43,283 bases of DNA from a virus, in the IMG/VR virus record IMGVR_UViG_3300006790_000005, positions 1 to 43,283 of that record, one strand, 5' to 3'. Shown piece by piece: positions 1 through 6,765 of the stretch. Under the pieces are notes generated by a model. It was given only the letters and a program-made list of their open reading frames with translations, had not been told where the DNA came from and searched no databases. Both the position numbers and the translations under genes were made by a program. Position 1 is the stretch's first letter. Each line of letters opens with the position of its first letter.

Positions 1-123
1 CACCACACTTCGTACATTCTTCTGTACGACGTTAATCTTACCTATGCCCGTGCCGTAGATGGCTCCGAGCAGGAGAATCTGACTGATGGCATTCTGGACT
101 TTAGCGTCCTCGAAGTCCTCTAG
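1..123. repeat. Terminal overlap, left copy (circular contig end)
   Basis: Bases 1-123 are identical to bases 43161-43283. The repeat lies in the middle of the portal gene and the reading frame continues through it, so it is best explained as an assembler overlap of a circular or circularly permuted genome of 43,160 bp. The physical genome ends cannot be placed from it. Confidence 0.95.
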
Positions 124-480
124 AAGTAGCGCCTGTGCTACGGCTGCGTCGTCCTTCTCCTCATCGGAATAGTCATCCCCTACGTCGAACCACTGCCGAC
201 GCCCGAAGATAGCTTCTTCCATCTCTGAGACTGTCATGTCGATAGCCTGCGATAAAGCAGGGGATATCAGCATGGACCGCTCAGAGTTAGTATTCTTGTC
301 TGCCTTAGAAAAGAACCCTCGCCATAGGCGTGTATACTCATGCCAGCGGGATTCGTGATACTGGTCTCTTACGTCTCGACCGTGCTTAACACGGGAGACT
401 ACCCATCCAACGAGGCCGCCGTCCATTACGTCGCCACCCTGCTGTGAGTTGTTATCGCCTAGTTGATTAGGTATTGCCAT
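1..480 (-). CDS. Portal protein, N-terminal part (gene spans contig joint)
   Basis: This is the first 160 codons of the portal (head-tail connector) gene, which continues at 43160 and ends at 41721, giving 639 residues in all. The portal forms the dodecameric ring at the capsid vertex through which DNA is packaged and ejected. The ATG at 480-478 shares its A with the TAA stop of the terminase gene (TAATG), so the two are translationally coupled. Translation gives a portal-type N-terminus: RWHEYTRLWRGF at about residues 45-56, then a Ser/Glu/Arg stretch (SERSMLISPALSQAI) and EEAIFGRRQWF. Family assignment rests on this pattern, the length and the position next to the terminase. Confidence 0.85.
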   Translation of the reverse strand, partial: MAIPNQLGDNNSQQGGDVMDGGLVGWVVSRVKHGRDVRDQYHESRWHEYTRLWRGFFSKADKNTNSERSMLISPALSQAIDMTVSEMEEAIFGRRQWFDVGDDYSDEEKDDAAVAQALLLEDFEDAKVQNAISQILLLGAIYGTGIGKINVVQKNVRSVV

Positions 481-1757
481 TAGTATCCTGCTACTTCGTC
501 TAGCGGCTGCCAGTCGTCTATGACGTCAGGCCCGTCGAACCACGGGTCCGCTAGCTGGTCAATATAAGACACGGCGTCAATAAGGTCATCGTGTGCGAGC
601 TGGTTGGGAAAGTCTTGAACTTGCTCGAAGAATTTCTTGTTCCATCCGCCCCGGAGTACCTGTATGCGCCCCTTCTCTGCTCGACCCTGCATCGACCATG
701 CGATGCGGTCGGTCTTCTTGTTGTTACCGTGAGTAAGGTCGTCTACGTTGAAGAAAGTATTCAGTCGCGCCATCTCGTCTTGGAGGTATGGCATTACTGC
801 GTTCTTAGCCATGCCCTTCTCGATTCCAATACGAACTGGCCTGTGATCTCTGTAGGCCTTCACGATGCGTAGAGCGGTCTCTCGGGTATCCCACTGTCCG
901 TGGATAATCTCTTCGATACACCACCCGCCTTGATGATTAACGACTATAGCTATCGCGTGGTCGTCTCGCCGCGCTACGCGCTTACCTCCTTCGGAGGATG
1001 CAAAGCCCGCGAGGTCGATTGCGATATACTTGTCGCCCGGGTATGGTACGTCGTCGACTAGCGGGAACATGTCCTTAGTCATAATGCCGCCTGACCCAGC
1101 CTCAAATGATGCTAGAATCTCTTGGCGATAGGCCTCGGCAGACATTCTGTCTTCCTTAGCCGCGACTTCCTTAGCCGGTAGGAAAGGGTTTTCTTTAGAT
1201 GAGAAAGACCAAGATTTGTAATCAGTCTCGCTCTCGTCCATTCCCTTCATCCACAGCTCATAGAAGTGGTTCTTGCCGTCGGGTGTGCCGATAAAGAGCG
1301 CTCCGCCCTCCGAGCGCATGAGCATGGGTTCTACGATATACTCCCACACATCAGGCCTCATAAAGGCATATTCGTCCATCACGACGTAACTTAGGCCCAT
1401 TCCGCGAATATTGTCGGGACGGTCCGTGCCTTTAATCTTAATGCGACGCCCGTTAACAAGTTGTAGCTCGCCCGTGTTCTCCCACTTTTTAGCGATGATA
1501 TCATCACCGAGTGTGAGTAGCATGGGCCAGATATTCTCTTTAGTCGTCTGGAAAATAGGGCCGATGTAGTACACTTCCTCTAATTCGAGGTCTACGTACT
1601 CGCCATCGCTCCTATACTTGTCGTTACGACTAGCTTCCACCAGTAAGGTAACGGCTGCCAGAAACGACTTGCCGAAGCGGCGACCTGCTGCTACTACCTT
1701 AAAACGTGCAGGATCATAGAATATATCCTCCTGCCGTGGGTGGAGTGAGATGTTCAC
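480..1757 (-). CDS. terL: Terminase large subunit
   Basis: A 425-residue packaging motor and nuclease. The ATPase half has a Walker A motif AGRRFGKS (24-31), a Walker B motif VVMDE (125-129) and a coupling-type motif GGALFIGTP (151-159). The C-terminal RNase H-fold nuclease shows acidic residues in IAIDLAG (D248), RRDDHAIAI (D265/D266), GIEKG (E313) and AHDDLIDAV (D390/D391). The start is GTG at 1757, directly after the TAA of the 59-residue gene upstream and with no clear Shine-Dalgarno, so reinitiation from the upstream gene is likely. Its stop overlaps the portal start. The length is typical for short-tailed phage terminases. Confidence 0.97.
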   Translation of the reverse strand: MNISLHPRQEDIFYDPARFKVVAAGRRFGKSFLAAVTLLVEASRNDKYRSDGEYVDLELEEVYYIGPIFQTTKENIWPMLLTLGDDIIAKKWENTGELQLVNGRRIKIKGTDRPDNIRGMGLSYVVMDEYAFMRPDVWEYIVEPMLMRSEGGALFIGTPDGKNHFYELWMKGMDESETDYKSWSFSSKENPFLPAKEVAAKEDRMSAEAYRQEILASFEAGSGGIMTKDMFPLVDDVPYPGDKYIAIDLAGFASSEGGKRVARRDDHAIAIVVNHQGGWCIEEIIHGQWDTRETALRIVKAYRDHRPVRIGIEKGMAKNAVMPYLQDEMARLNTFFNVDDLTHGNNKKTDRIAWSMQGRAEKGRIQVLRGGWNKKFFEQVQDFPNQLAHDDLIDAVSYIDQLADPWFDGPDVIDDWQPLDEVAGY

Positions 1758-1937
1758 TTAGTTACTGTGTTCGTTCGTGCCCTTCTGTGTCTCTTGGCGA
1801 ACGTCGTTATCGCGACGCTTGCCTCCGTCGAGGGCATCATCAAGCGCGTCCTCAAGACGCTTGCGACGTCCCAATAGCTCGCGCTTAGCATTGTCTGCTA
1901 AGCCGTCGCCTAATGGGACTTTCTTCGGGTCAGGCAT
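1758..1937 (-). CDS. Small charged protein upstream of terminase
   Basis: A 59-residue reading frame, starting MPDPKKVPLG and ending NEHSN, fits exactly between its neighbours: it starts 3 bases after the stop of the gene before it, and its TAA is followed at once by the GTG of terL. It is highly charged (KRELLGRRKRLEDALDDALD), probably helical and without a hydrophobic segment. A small terminase-like or packaging accessory role would fit the position, but I do not recognise the family. The tight packing is the main support. Confidence 0.6.
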   Translation of the reverse strand: MPDPKKVPLGDGLADNAKRELLGRRKRLEDALDDALDGGKRRDNDVRQETQKGTNEHSN

Positions 1938-1940
1938 GCC

Positions 1941-2120
1941 TTACTGACCTTGTTTGCCGCGCTTGTCAGACTGGGAAGTACCAGTAGTGCCGTTACCAGC
2001 GTTACCAACAGCAGCGCCACTAATACGCGGATTAGGCGTAGGGCCGCTCGTTGACTTAAACTTAGTACCGATGCCGCTCTGCGCTGCGCTTTGCTTCTCT
2101 TTGCTGCCACCTGTGGACAT
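1941..2120 (-). CDS. Small Gly/Ser/Thr-rich protein
   Basis: A 59-residue frame, MSTGGSKEKQ to DKRGKQGQ, preceded by GAGG eight bases before its ATG. It has low complexity, rich in Gly, Ser, Thr, Asn and Lys, and is probably disordered. It sits between the DUF5681-like gene and the next small gene with gaps of only three bases. Small disordered proteins of this kind occur among virion genes of short-tailed phages; I do not recognise a family. A longer frame in another phase over the same bases (1910-2110) is hydrophobic nonsense and was not used. Confidence 0.55.
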   Translation of the reverse strand: MSTGGSKEKQSAAQSGIGTKFKSTSGPTPNPRISGAAVGNAGNGTTGTSQSDKRGKQGQ

Positions 2121-2123
2121 AGT

Positions 2124-2480
2124 TTAATCCTCTTCAGATTGTACGATTTCGGTTACTTCAGTTATTTCTGGCTTTTCGGAGGCGTTGATGACAATCTCCA
2201 CCTTCTCCTTGCCAGCGCTTTGGTCTGAGCTGGGTGCCTTAGTAACCATCGACTCCCAGACCAGCTTACGACAACGGAAGTCGCCCTCTAGGGCGTCTTC
2301 TATGACGGTCTGACAGACCTCCACCATCTTGTCGTAGTTTCCCTCCCGCACGGCCTGCTCGGCCATAAGCTTAACGAGGGTAATTTTATTACGGCTGCCC
2401 TTCGGGCGTCCTGCGGGGTTCCCGCTCTGGCCCTTTACAAACTTGCCGTCCTCTCTCTTTTCTACTTCTTTATTAGACAT
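2124..2480 (-). CDS. DUF5681-like protein, possible small terminase or DNA-binding subunit
   Basis: A 118-residue protein taken from ATG 2480, two bases after the stop of the gene before it; a TTG three codons upstream is less likely. The N-terminus has the DUF5681 signature GKFVKGQSGNPAGRPKGSRN, a basic Gly-Pro-rich stretch seen in many phage and prophage proteins near terminase genes. The middle is helical and the C-terminal 30 residues are acidic (EITEVTEIVQSEED). A small terminase or DNA-binding role is inferred from position only. Confidence 0.7.
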   Translation of the reverse strand: MSNKEVEKREDGKFVKGQSGNPAGRPKGSRNKITLVKLMAEQAVREGNYDKMVEVCQTVIEDALEGDFRCRKLVWESMVTKAPSSDQSAGKEKVEIVINASEKPEITEVTEIVQSEED

Positions 2481-2482
2481 TA

Positions 2483-4132
2483 TTACCAAGCATCTCTGCC
2501 GTTTGCGGATAGATAAGCTGCTTGATTTTCTGTAAGTTCAACTGTTCGCCATTGCAGGTTCTGGATGGCGAAGTAGCCCGTACCGTTCTCAAAGGCGAGG
2601 CCAGCGCCCTGAGCCGCCGCGCCGACCACAAGGCCCAGATTTGATCCACCACCAGGGGCCGTCCAATCCGGTGACGGATTGGGTGCGTTAGTACCGTTGC
2701 CCCATGACAGGAATCCGTCATCCTCCCCAACCTTCGATCCGTTAACGAACATTCTCAGGTAGCCTGCGCCGTTTCCATCGCCCGTATCGGCATACGTGAG
2801 CACCACGTTGTATGTTCGGCCTTCAAGCAGGATGTAGTCTTCGCCGGTATCTGCGGTGACTCCTACGCCCTCAGAGGGATGCCCTGCGGGTTGGTTGTGG
2901 GCTTTGGATGCCAGACCGCCATATGATCCCGCAACACCGTCCTGATCTTGGTCGGATATGTAATACAGGTATTGAGAGCGCACCGTGTCCAGATAGTCAC
3001 TCCCGCCTTCGTCCTCCGCAGCACCGCCGATAATGCCCGCACGGAAATTGTCCTCAACGGAGAACCCTTCGATGTATCCGCCCCACCATCGGGAATCGAC
3101 TTTGGGTGTGATTTCAAAGTAGATCGTGCCAATCGTCTGAATATCATCGCCAGCAGTCGCCGTGTCCGTACCCGTTACAGAGAACTGAGTCCCACTGCCC
3201 CCCGACCACGGCCATTTGTAGCGATCCGCAGCGCGAGTTGTTGGCACAGTACCTCCGATGCCAATCATCTGGCCCGCATACGCGCCCCAGTCGCCGGACG
3301 TGCCGTCGCCCGAGATTTCAGCTTGAAAATGATAGCAGTTCAGTTCATCACCGTCCAGAGTTGAAGTCAGCGTGTTGTCGTTCGCGTCTTTCCAGTAGAA
3401 ACTAATCGTCGCGTCTGTGGTGGTGTTGGTGTCAGCGATGTCGAACACCGCTGCATAGCGAACGTAATCGTTGTAGTAAGTGATATCCTCGAAATAGGCG
3501 CGATACACAGACACATCGCCCGCTGTGACACTCGGAACGACTTCGGCCACTTTGTTCTCCAAGTCGAAGAACACGCGCCCGTAGTTAGAGCCGTCAATGT
3601 CCAGCACCACGCCAACCGTCGAAATATCCGACCCTGTGCGCGGTACGTGGCAACCTGATACGACAATCCGCATAGAATTGCCGCTGGTCAAAATTCCAGT
3701 CAGTGACTGATAAGACCGACACGGTTGATCCGTGATCGTGCTGGCTGTGATCTTTTTCGACGTATCAGCAGGGCGCGGCCCTGCGTCACCATTGCCCGCC
3801 GTGCAGTTCTGGTGAGTCCACGCCGCGTTATCGGCCTGTAATGACCTTGCCAGCCACAGTTCTCGACTGGGCGCTATAATTAGGCCGTTAGGCTCCCATC
3901 CGACCGCGTTGGCCGCGCTGAACGCCAGTCCCGATTTCAGACGGTTATCGGTAAAGTCCCGATCCAAATAGTAATAACCGAGGTTATCGACACGGCTGTT
4001 AGCGCCGTCAGCACCGATTCCGTTATTCGCCGCATCATCTTCGGGATTGGATAGCTCATTCCACACGGGAGCGGACGGCTCTGGAGGAGCACTTAACGAG
4101 GGAAACAGATTTACGCCAATACCAATAAACAT
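2483..4132 (-). CDS. Virion protein with lectin-like (LamG-type) C-terminal domain
   Basis: A 549-residue, Gly/Thr/Asp-rich, beta-rich protein. After a short N-terminus (MFIGIGVNLF) there is a region typical of phage fibre or spike proteins with the boundary LIIAPSRELWLARSLQ. The C-terminal third reads like a concanavalin/LamG jelly roll: IYFEITPKVDSRWWGGYIEG, then YNVVLTYADTGDGNGAGYLR, MFVNGSKVG, and a closing AIQNLQWRTVELT. Such domains usually bind carbohydrate, so a receptor-binding or capsid-surface protein is likely. It is made early in the late transcript, far from the main tail genes, so a head-surface protein is an alternative. Confidence 0.6.
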   Translation of the reverse strand: MFIGIGVNLFPSLSAPPEPSAPVWNELSNPEDDAANNGIGADGANSRVDNLGYYYLDRDFTDNRLKSGLAFSAANAVGWEPNGLIIAPSRELWLARSLQADNAAWTHQNCTAGNGDAGPRPADTSKKITASTITDQPCRSYQSLTGILTSGNSMRIVVSGCHVPRTGSDISTVGVVLDIDGSNYGRVFFDLENKVAEVVPSVTAGDVSVYRAYFEDITYYNDYVRYAAVFDIADTNTTTDATISFYWKDANDNTLTSTLDGDELNCYHFQAEISGDGTSGDWGAYAGQMIGIGGTVPTTRAADRYKWPWSGGSGTQFSVTGTDTATAGDDIQTIGTIYFEITPKVDSRWWGGYIEGFSVEDNFRAGIIGGAAEDEGGSDYLDTVRSQYLYYISDQDQDGVAGSYGGLASKAHNQPAGHPSEGVGVTADTGEDYILLEGRTYNVVLTYADTGDGNGAGYLRMFVNGSKVGEDDGFLSWGNGTNAPNPSPDWTAPGGGSNLGLVVGAAAQGAGLAFENGTGYFAIQNLQWRTVELTENQAAYLSANGRDAW

Positions 4133-4143
4133 TGCTTGTTTTA

Positions 4144-4389
4144 TTAGCGAATTACTGTTATGTCAGCAGCAGTAGTGCCTGTAGCGTAAATTCTTGTGAC
4201 TGCTAGGGCAAATATAACCCCTGCAGCTACGTAAACAGGGACGTTCGTGTCGCCGTCTGCCGTATCCACGTAAACTGTTCCCGCTGTCGCCACGTTAAAG
4301 CCCCTAACATCACGTAAAAAGCCGGTGTCAGAGGGCGTAATGCGCTCTGCGCCGTAGCCTGTATGCGATTGATTCTGGTTATTTGCCAT
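4144..4389 (-). CDS. Small virion-like protein, first gene of the late arm
   Basis: An 81-residue protein (MANNQNQSHTGYGAERITPS...). ATG 4389 was chosen because the protein-like composition begins there; the frame stays open upstream but into leader sequence. It is rich in Gly, Thr, Ala and Val, with alternating beta-like segments (VYVDTADGDTNVPVYVAAGV) and no transmembrane segment. This composition is typical of head decoration or fibre-associated proteins. It lies about 150 bases downstream of the probable late promoter, so it may be abundant. Family not recognised. Confidence 0.6.
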   Translation of the reverse strand: MANNQNQSHTGYGAERITPSDTGFLRDVRGFNVATAGTVYVDTADGDTNVPVYVAAGVIFALAVTRIYATGTTAADITVIR

Positions 4390-4499
4390 AATTGTACCTG
4401 TGTGAGAGGAGGGGGACGTCTGCAGCCAGCGCCGAACGCCGCGATTGAGACTACAGACAGAATCCCGTGTATATACATTGAAAACAGTACTTACGTAAA

Positions 4500-4519
4500 G
4501 CAGGCTGTCAAGAGCCTGC
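4500..4519 (-). other. Hairpin in late mRNA leader
   Basis: Perfect inverted repeat GCAGGCT - 6-base loop - AGCCTGC. It follows directly on the hairpin at 4520-4537, so the late transcript would begin with two stacked stem-loops. It has no T-run and is not a terminator. An mRNA-stabilising or regulatory 5' structure is inferred. Confidence 0.55.
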
Positions 4520-4537
4520 ATACTTGATTACAAGTAT
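4520..4537 (-). other. Hairpin at the 5' end of the late mRNA
   Basis: Perfect 7-bp inverted repeat ATACTTG-ATTA-CAAGTAT located 8 to 25 bases beyond the -10 element of the late promoter at 4545-4574, so it lies at or just after the expected transcription start. It could be a 5' stabiliser of late mRNA or a protein-binding operator. Confidence 0.5.
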
Positions 4538-4544
4538 ATACTAT

Positions 4545-4574
4545 ATTATACGATTTTAAACTCAAAACGCTGTG
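4545..4574 (-). promoter_or_regulatory. Probable phage-sigma promoter for the late arm
   Basis: Read on the minus strand: CAGCGTTT (4572-4565), 12 bases, CGTATAAT (4552-4545). The same two blocks with the same 12-base spacing occur at 16440-16467 and 21067-21094. The match to the 16440 copy is longer: both share AGCACAGCGTTTTG and AATCGTATAATA. It points into the virion and lysis genes. Recognition by the phage-encoded ECF-type sigma factor is inferred from the shared motif, not shown. Confidence 0.75.
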
Positions 4575-4642
4575 CTGTTTTGCAAGTTTTTTATAGATTA
4601 TTTAGTTATATGCTGTAAATATCCTGTAATTTCCAGCCTAGA

Positions 4643-4678
4643 GGCCCGTCAGGGCCGACGGTTTTCTGCCAAAAACCG
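4643..4678. other. Tandem hairpins
   Basis: Two inverted repeats in a row: GGCCC-GTCA-GGGCC (4643-4656) and CGGTTTT-6 bases-AAAACCG (4659-4678). They lie upstream of the late promoter and could block transcription entering from either side, but no classical terminator T-tract follows on either strand. Confidence 0.35.
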
Positions 4679-4891
4679 ACATTTCTACCGAAATTCGCCC
4701 CTTTGGGCCTTCTCGTGGCCTAATTTGTACTGATTAACTCCCCCCGTGATATCCCTTCCGGGCATCTACCCCGGTAAAATCGCTTCTGCTGTGAGAAAGC
4801 GGGAGCCGATTGCTTTCCACCCACGCCACAGGGGGTCACCCCCCGGTTACAACCAGAAATTCTTAGGACGATTTAGCATAAGCGCCGGAAT

Positions 4892-4908
4892 TGGCACGAA
4901 ATTTGCAT
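4892..4908 (+). promoter_or_regulatory. Sigma-54-type promoter, copy 1
   Basis: TTGGCACGAAATTTGCAT (from 4891) matches the sigma-54 (RpoN) consensus TGGCACG-N4-TTGC(A/T). GG at 4893-4894 and GC at 4905-4906 are separated by exactly 10 bases, the spacing RpoN needs. A second copy with the same fixed bases lies 126 bp downstream. Expected start near 4917. Function would need host RpoN and an enhancer-binding activator; that part is inference. Confidence 0.6.
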
Positions 4909-4992
4909 GGGCGCGAATGGTTGCGCGGGAGCCACATCTGTATCATTCTCGCAACACATCGGGAGCCTGTTCACGTGGTGGGCAGTGCTGCG

Positions 4993-5008
4993 CTTAGTAT
5001 GTACTAAG
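4993..5008. repeat. Dispersed palindrome, copy 1 (variant)
   Basis: CTTAGTATGTACTAAG, one change (C to T at 5000) from CTTAGTACGTACTAAG. Non-coding; it ends 9 bp before the second sigma-54-type promoter. Confidence 0.85.
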
Positions 5009-5017
5009 TCGGCGACT

Positions 5018-5034
5018 TGGCACGGTTATTGCAT
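5018..5034 (+). promoter_or_regulatory. Sigma-54-type promoter, copy 2
   Basis: TTGGCACGGTTATTGCAT (from 5017) has the same fixed bases as the copy at 4892-4908; only the four spacer bases differ (GTTA for AAAT). GG (5019-5020) and GC (5031-5032) are 10 bases apart. The expected start (near 5043) falls in the loop of the C6/G7 hairpin at 5036-5052. Confidence 0.6.
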
Positions 5035-5035
5035 A

Positions 5036-5052
5036 CCCCCCTAGTGGGGGGG
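5036..5052. other. C6/G7 hairpin at predicted start site
   Basis: CCCCCC-TAGT-GGGGGGG, a perfect G/C stem of 6 bp right at the predicted start of the second sigma-54-type promoter. A similar GGGGG-TCA-CCCCCC lies at 4831-4844. It could be a protein site or a 5' mRNA structure. Confidence 0.5.
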
Positions 5053-5361
5053 ATATAACGTGCGGTTATAAGCACCGCTAGGTGGACGGGCTGAGTGCTA
5101 TGTCACCATGCGGTTACATCTGGCCGGTGATGCGTGACCACTACGCGGATGACGAGTCAATCAGGAGCCGAAAACGCTTGCAATTCGTCAGACGCACTCA
5201 GAGCCGCTGTAGCGGACGTTCACCCCGTTTTGATGGGGGGTCAGTAGGTTGCTATTCGTTCGGCGCGTTCGTGCGTTAGACGGGAAATGGTGGCTTTTCC
5301 TGAGCATATTCAGTCACTTACGAAGGCGGGAAACCGCGCAATCGCGGGCAAACGCCACTAA

Positions 5362-5385
5362 GTTATTGATTTATAACGCTTTTTT
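5362..5385 (+). terminator. Weak terminator-like hairpin in control region
   Basis: GTTAT - 6 bases - ATAAC, two bases, then six T. The stem is short and A/T-rich, so it would be a weak intrinsic terminator. It could end a short leader or small RNA started at the sigma-54-type promoters; no gene precedes it. Confidence 0.3.
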
Positions 5386-5431
5386 GGACTCTTATTATAC
5401 GCGTGAGGGATGATATATCGGGCCGATATAG

Positions 5432-5447
5432 GTTAGTACGTACTAAG
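5432..5447. repeat. Dispersed palindrome, copy 2
   Basis: GTTAGTACGTACTAAG with the full 14-base core TTAGTACGTACTAA. Non-coding, 22 bp upstream of the -35 element of the sigma-70-like promoter at 5470. Confidence 0.9.
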
Positions 5448-5469
5448 TCACGGATGTGCGCTCAGGCGC

Positions 5470-5497
5470 TTGCAATCTCTGGACAAGTCACTAGAAT
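5470..5497 (+). promoter_or_regulatory. Sigma-70-like early promoter
   Basis: TTGCAA (5470-5475), 16-base spacer, TAGAAT (5492-5497). The 13 bases GCTCAGGCGCTTG running into the -35 (5460-5472) recur at the second host-type promoter (6756-6768). It points into the first early gene, which starts at 5723. Confidence 0.55.
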
Positions 5498-5643
5498 GGG
5501 TGCTGCTGTTGATGTTGTTGATTCACTAGCCTATTAGCTGCGGTGATAGCCACGCGCTAATAAGAACATGGTTATCTGACAGGCTGCGAATAGTGCGGTG
5601 TGCGCGCCCCGCGTGTGTAAAACGGGGCTAACTACTCAAGGCG

Positions 5644-5659
5644 CTTAGTACGTACTAAG
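5644..5659. repeat. Dispersed palindrome, copy 3
   Basis: CTTAGTACGTACTAAG, perfect. It lies in the leader of the first early gene, 63 bp before its ATG. Confidence 0.9.
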
Positions 5660-5722
5660 GACACGCTGAGACGAAGAACCTATCTAACCTTCATTCACTT
5701 ATAGATTCGGGAGAATCGACTC

Positions 5723-6322
5723 ATGAAAACTGAAACCGTTGTTAAGAAACTCATTGCCATTGCCGCCAGTCTCAAGACGACCGGCAACGCGGTCAAAGCA
5801 GCAAAAGCCAAGAACGCCGGAGCCTACGTGCAGGGCGTGCAACTGGCGATTGATTGCGGTGACCATGCGGTCATGGATAAGGCATTTGATGAGCTATTCG
5901 CGGCGATCCGCGTAGACGGAAAACTCGCAGTTAAATGCGGTGCGCCGAAGCTCAAGAAGGAAAAGAAGGACGGCCAGAAATATGGCATCCCTTCTAGCCT
6001 TTCCACCGTTCGCACCGCGTTAAATCGGGCGAATAAGTACGCGGTCCCGTTGACGGATGACGAAGGCGCTCCGCGCCCTTTCAACCAGATACGCCGCGAT
6101 GCGAAGGAAGCAGCAGACGCAGCTGCCGCCAATGAATTGACCGGCGATAAGCTTGTCAAACACATGGCCGCTGAGGCGCTGACGCAAATCCGTGACGCTG
6201 TGGGAGATATGGAAGGCGACACATTAAACGCTGTGGCTCAGGCCATTTTTGATGTGCGCGACGCCATTAAACCCGCGACTGACACTGACAGCGAAGGCGA
6301 CACACTCGCTGAGGCTGCGTAA
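5723..6322 (+). CDS. First early protein, unknown function
   Basis: A 199-residue Ala/Lys/Asp-rich helical protein with no recognised family. It starts at ATG 5723, whose ribosome site GGGAGA sits in the loop of the inverted repeat GATTC-GGGA-GAATC (about 5705-5718), so translation may respond to a factor or to RNA folding. The N-terminal 80 residues are helical, the middle is very basic (KLKKEKKDGQKYG), and the C-terminus is acidic. Being the first gene of the early arm, with its own promoter and a palindrome in its leader, it is a candidate host-takeover or site-binding protein; that is inference. Confidence 0.75.
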   Translation: MKTETVVKKLIAIAASLKTTGNAVKAAKAKNAGAYVQGVQLAIDCGDHAVMDKAFDELFAAIRVDGKLAVKCGAPKLKKEKKDGQKYGIPSSLSTVRTALNRANKYAVPLTDDEGAPRPFNQIRRDAKEAADAAAANELTGDKLVKHMAAEALTQIRDAVGDMEGDTLNAVAQAIFDVRDAIKPATDTDSEGDTLAEAA

Positions 6323-6347
6323 CGCGACGCAATGGAAAGGGTAACGG

Positions 6348-6369
6348 CTCGCAGCCGCAAGGCTGCGGG
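6348..6369 (+). other. Hairpin with GCAA tetraloop between early genes
   Basis: CTCGCAGCC-GCAA-GGCTGCGGG gives a 9-bp stem with one G-T pair. No T-run follows, so it is more likely an mRNA processing or stability element than a terminator. The stem sequence is close to that of the terminator at 6709-6741. Confidence 0.45.
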
Positions 6370-6375
6370 TCGTTG

Positions 6376-6391
6376 CTTAGTACGTACTAAC
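6376..6391. repeat. Dispersed palindrome, copy 4
   Basis: CTTAGTACGTACTAAC with the full 14-base core. Intergenic, 19 bp before the ATG at 6411. Confidence 0.9.
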
Positions 6392-6410
6392 CGCAACAAA
6401 GGGTAAGACA

Positions 6411-6701
6411 ATGAGCAATTTAGAAAATGAATGGATGACCGTTTACCGCGTGACCGTGACGGACTCTAAAAAGGTTGAAGCGCACCAGCAGATATCCGAT
6501 GTGGGCTTTACTAGCCCGCGCAATGCTGCGGATGCGGTGAAACTAGTCCGGCCGATGTGCACTAAATCAATCACGTGGCAGGTGTGGACATACAAGATCG
6601 ACACATTCGGCAGACAGCGCACAACGCGCACCCTGCTGGCAGACGGGAATCATCACAGGTGGACGTCATCACCCTATGCGCCGGAATGGCTCAGCCTGTA
6701 G
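6411..6701 (+). CDS. Early protein, unknown function
   Basis: A 96-residue protein (MSNLENEWMTVYRVTVTDSK...), with AAAGGG upstream of its ATG. The N-terminal half alternates beta strands (TVYRVTVTDSKKVEAHQQIS) and a helix (SPRNAADAVKLVRPM), followed by a strand (SITWQVWTYKIDTF), giving a small alpha/beta fold. No family recognised. It is the last gene before a strong terminator, so it is co-transcribed only with the gene before it. Confidence 0.7.
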   Translation: MSNLENEWMTVYRVTVTDSKKVEAHQQISDVGFTSPRNAADAVKLVRPMCTKSITWQVWTYKIDTFGRQRTTRTLLADGNHHRWTSSPYAPEWLSL

Positions 6702-6708
6702 GATTTAG

Positions 6709-6741
6709 CCTCGCAGCCTCGCGGCTGCGGGGTTTTTTTTT
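6709..6741 (+). terminator. Strong intrinsic terminator
   Basis: CCTCGCAGCC-TCGC-GGCTGCGGGG forms a 10-bp stem with one G-T pair and is followed by nine T (6733-6741). It closes the first two-gene early unit 8 bases after its stop codon; a new promoter follows 25 bases later. Confidence 0.9.
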
Positions 6742-6765
6742 GCCCGAGATTTATCGCTCAGGCGC

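Larger units (their letters stand above)
4575..5722. other. Non-coding divergent control region
   Basis: About 1.15 kb without a convincing gene between the two divergent arms. It holds an AT-rich stretch (4575-4620), tandem hairpins (4643-4678), several runs of six or more C or G (near 4740, 4831, 4839, 5036, 5046 and 5235), two sigma-54-like promoters, one sigma-70-like promoter, a terminator-like hairpin and three palindrome copies. Two short plus-strand frames (4746-4997, 5082-5279) have unlikely composition and no ribosome site. This is the most likely place for early control and possibly for an origin; no origin signature was recognised. Confidence 0.7.

Noticed and set aside
1-123. Direct terminal repeats of the packaged genome
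   Set aside because: The 123-base repeat lies inside the portal gene and the frame continues through it. This is what a circular assembly overlap looks like, and natural terminal repeats rarely interrupt a gene in this way.
1910-2110. 66-residue hydrophobic minus-strand frame
   Set aside because: It overlaps two well-spaced 59-residue frames with better starts and composition; its Leu/Ala/Val stretch is a shadow of Gly/Thr codons.
4746-4997. 83-residue plus-strand frame in the control region
   Set aside because: No ribosome site, unlikely composition (Arg, Gly, Pro, His), and it overlaps the sigma-54-type promoter and palindrome.
5178-5183. TTGCAA near 5178 as a sigma-70 promoter
   Set aside because: No -10-like hexamer lies 15-19 bases downstream, and the GG needed for a sigma-54 site is also absent.
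5082-5279. 65-residue plus-strand frame in the control region
   Set aside because: No ribosome site and random-looking composition; the region is better read as regulatory DNA.
5394-5401. CGTATAAT on the minus strand as a fourth phage-sigma promoter
   Set aside because: No CAGCGTTT-like block occurs 12 bases upstream on that strand.
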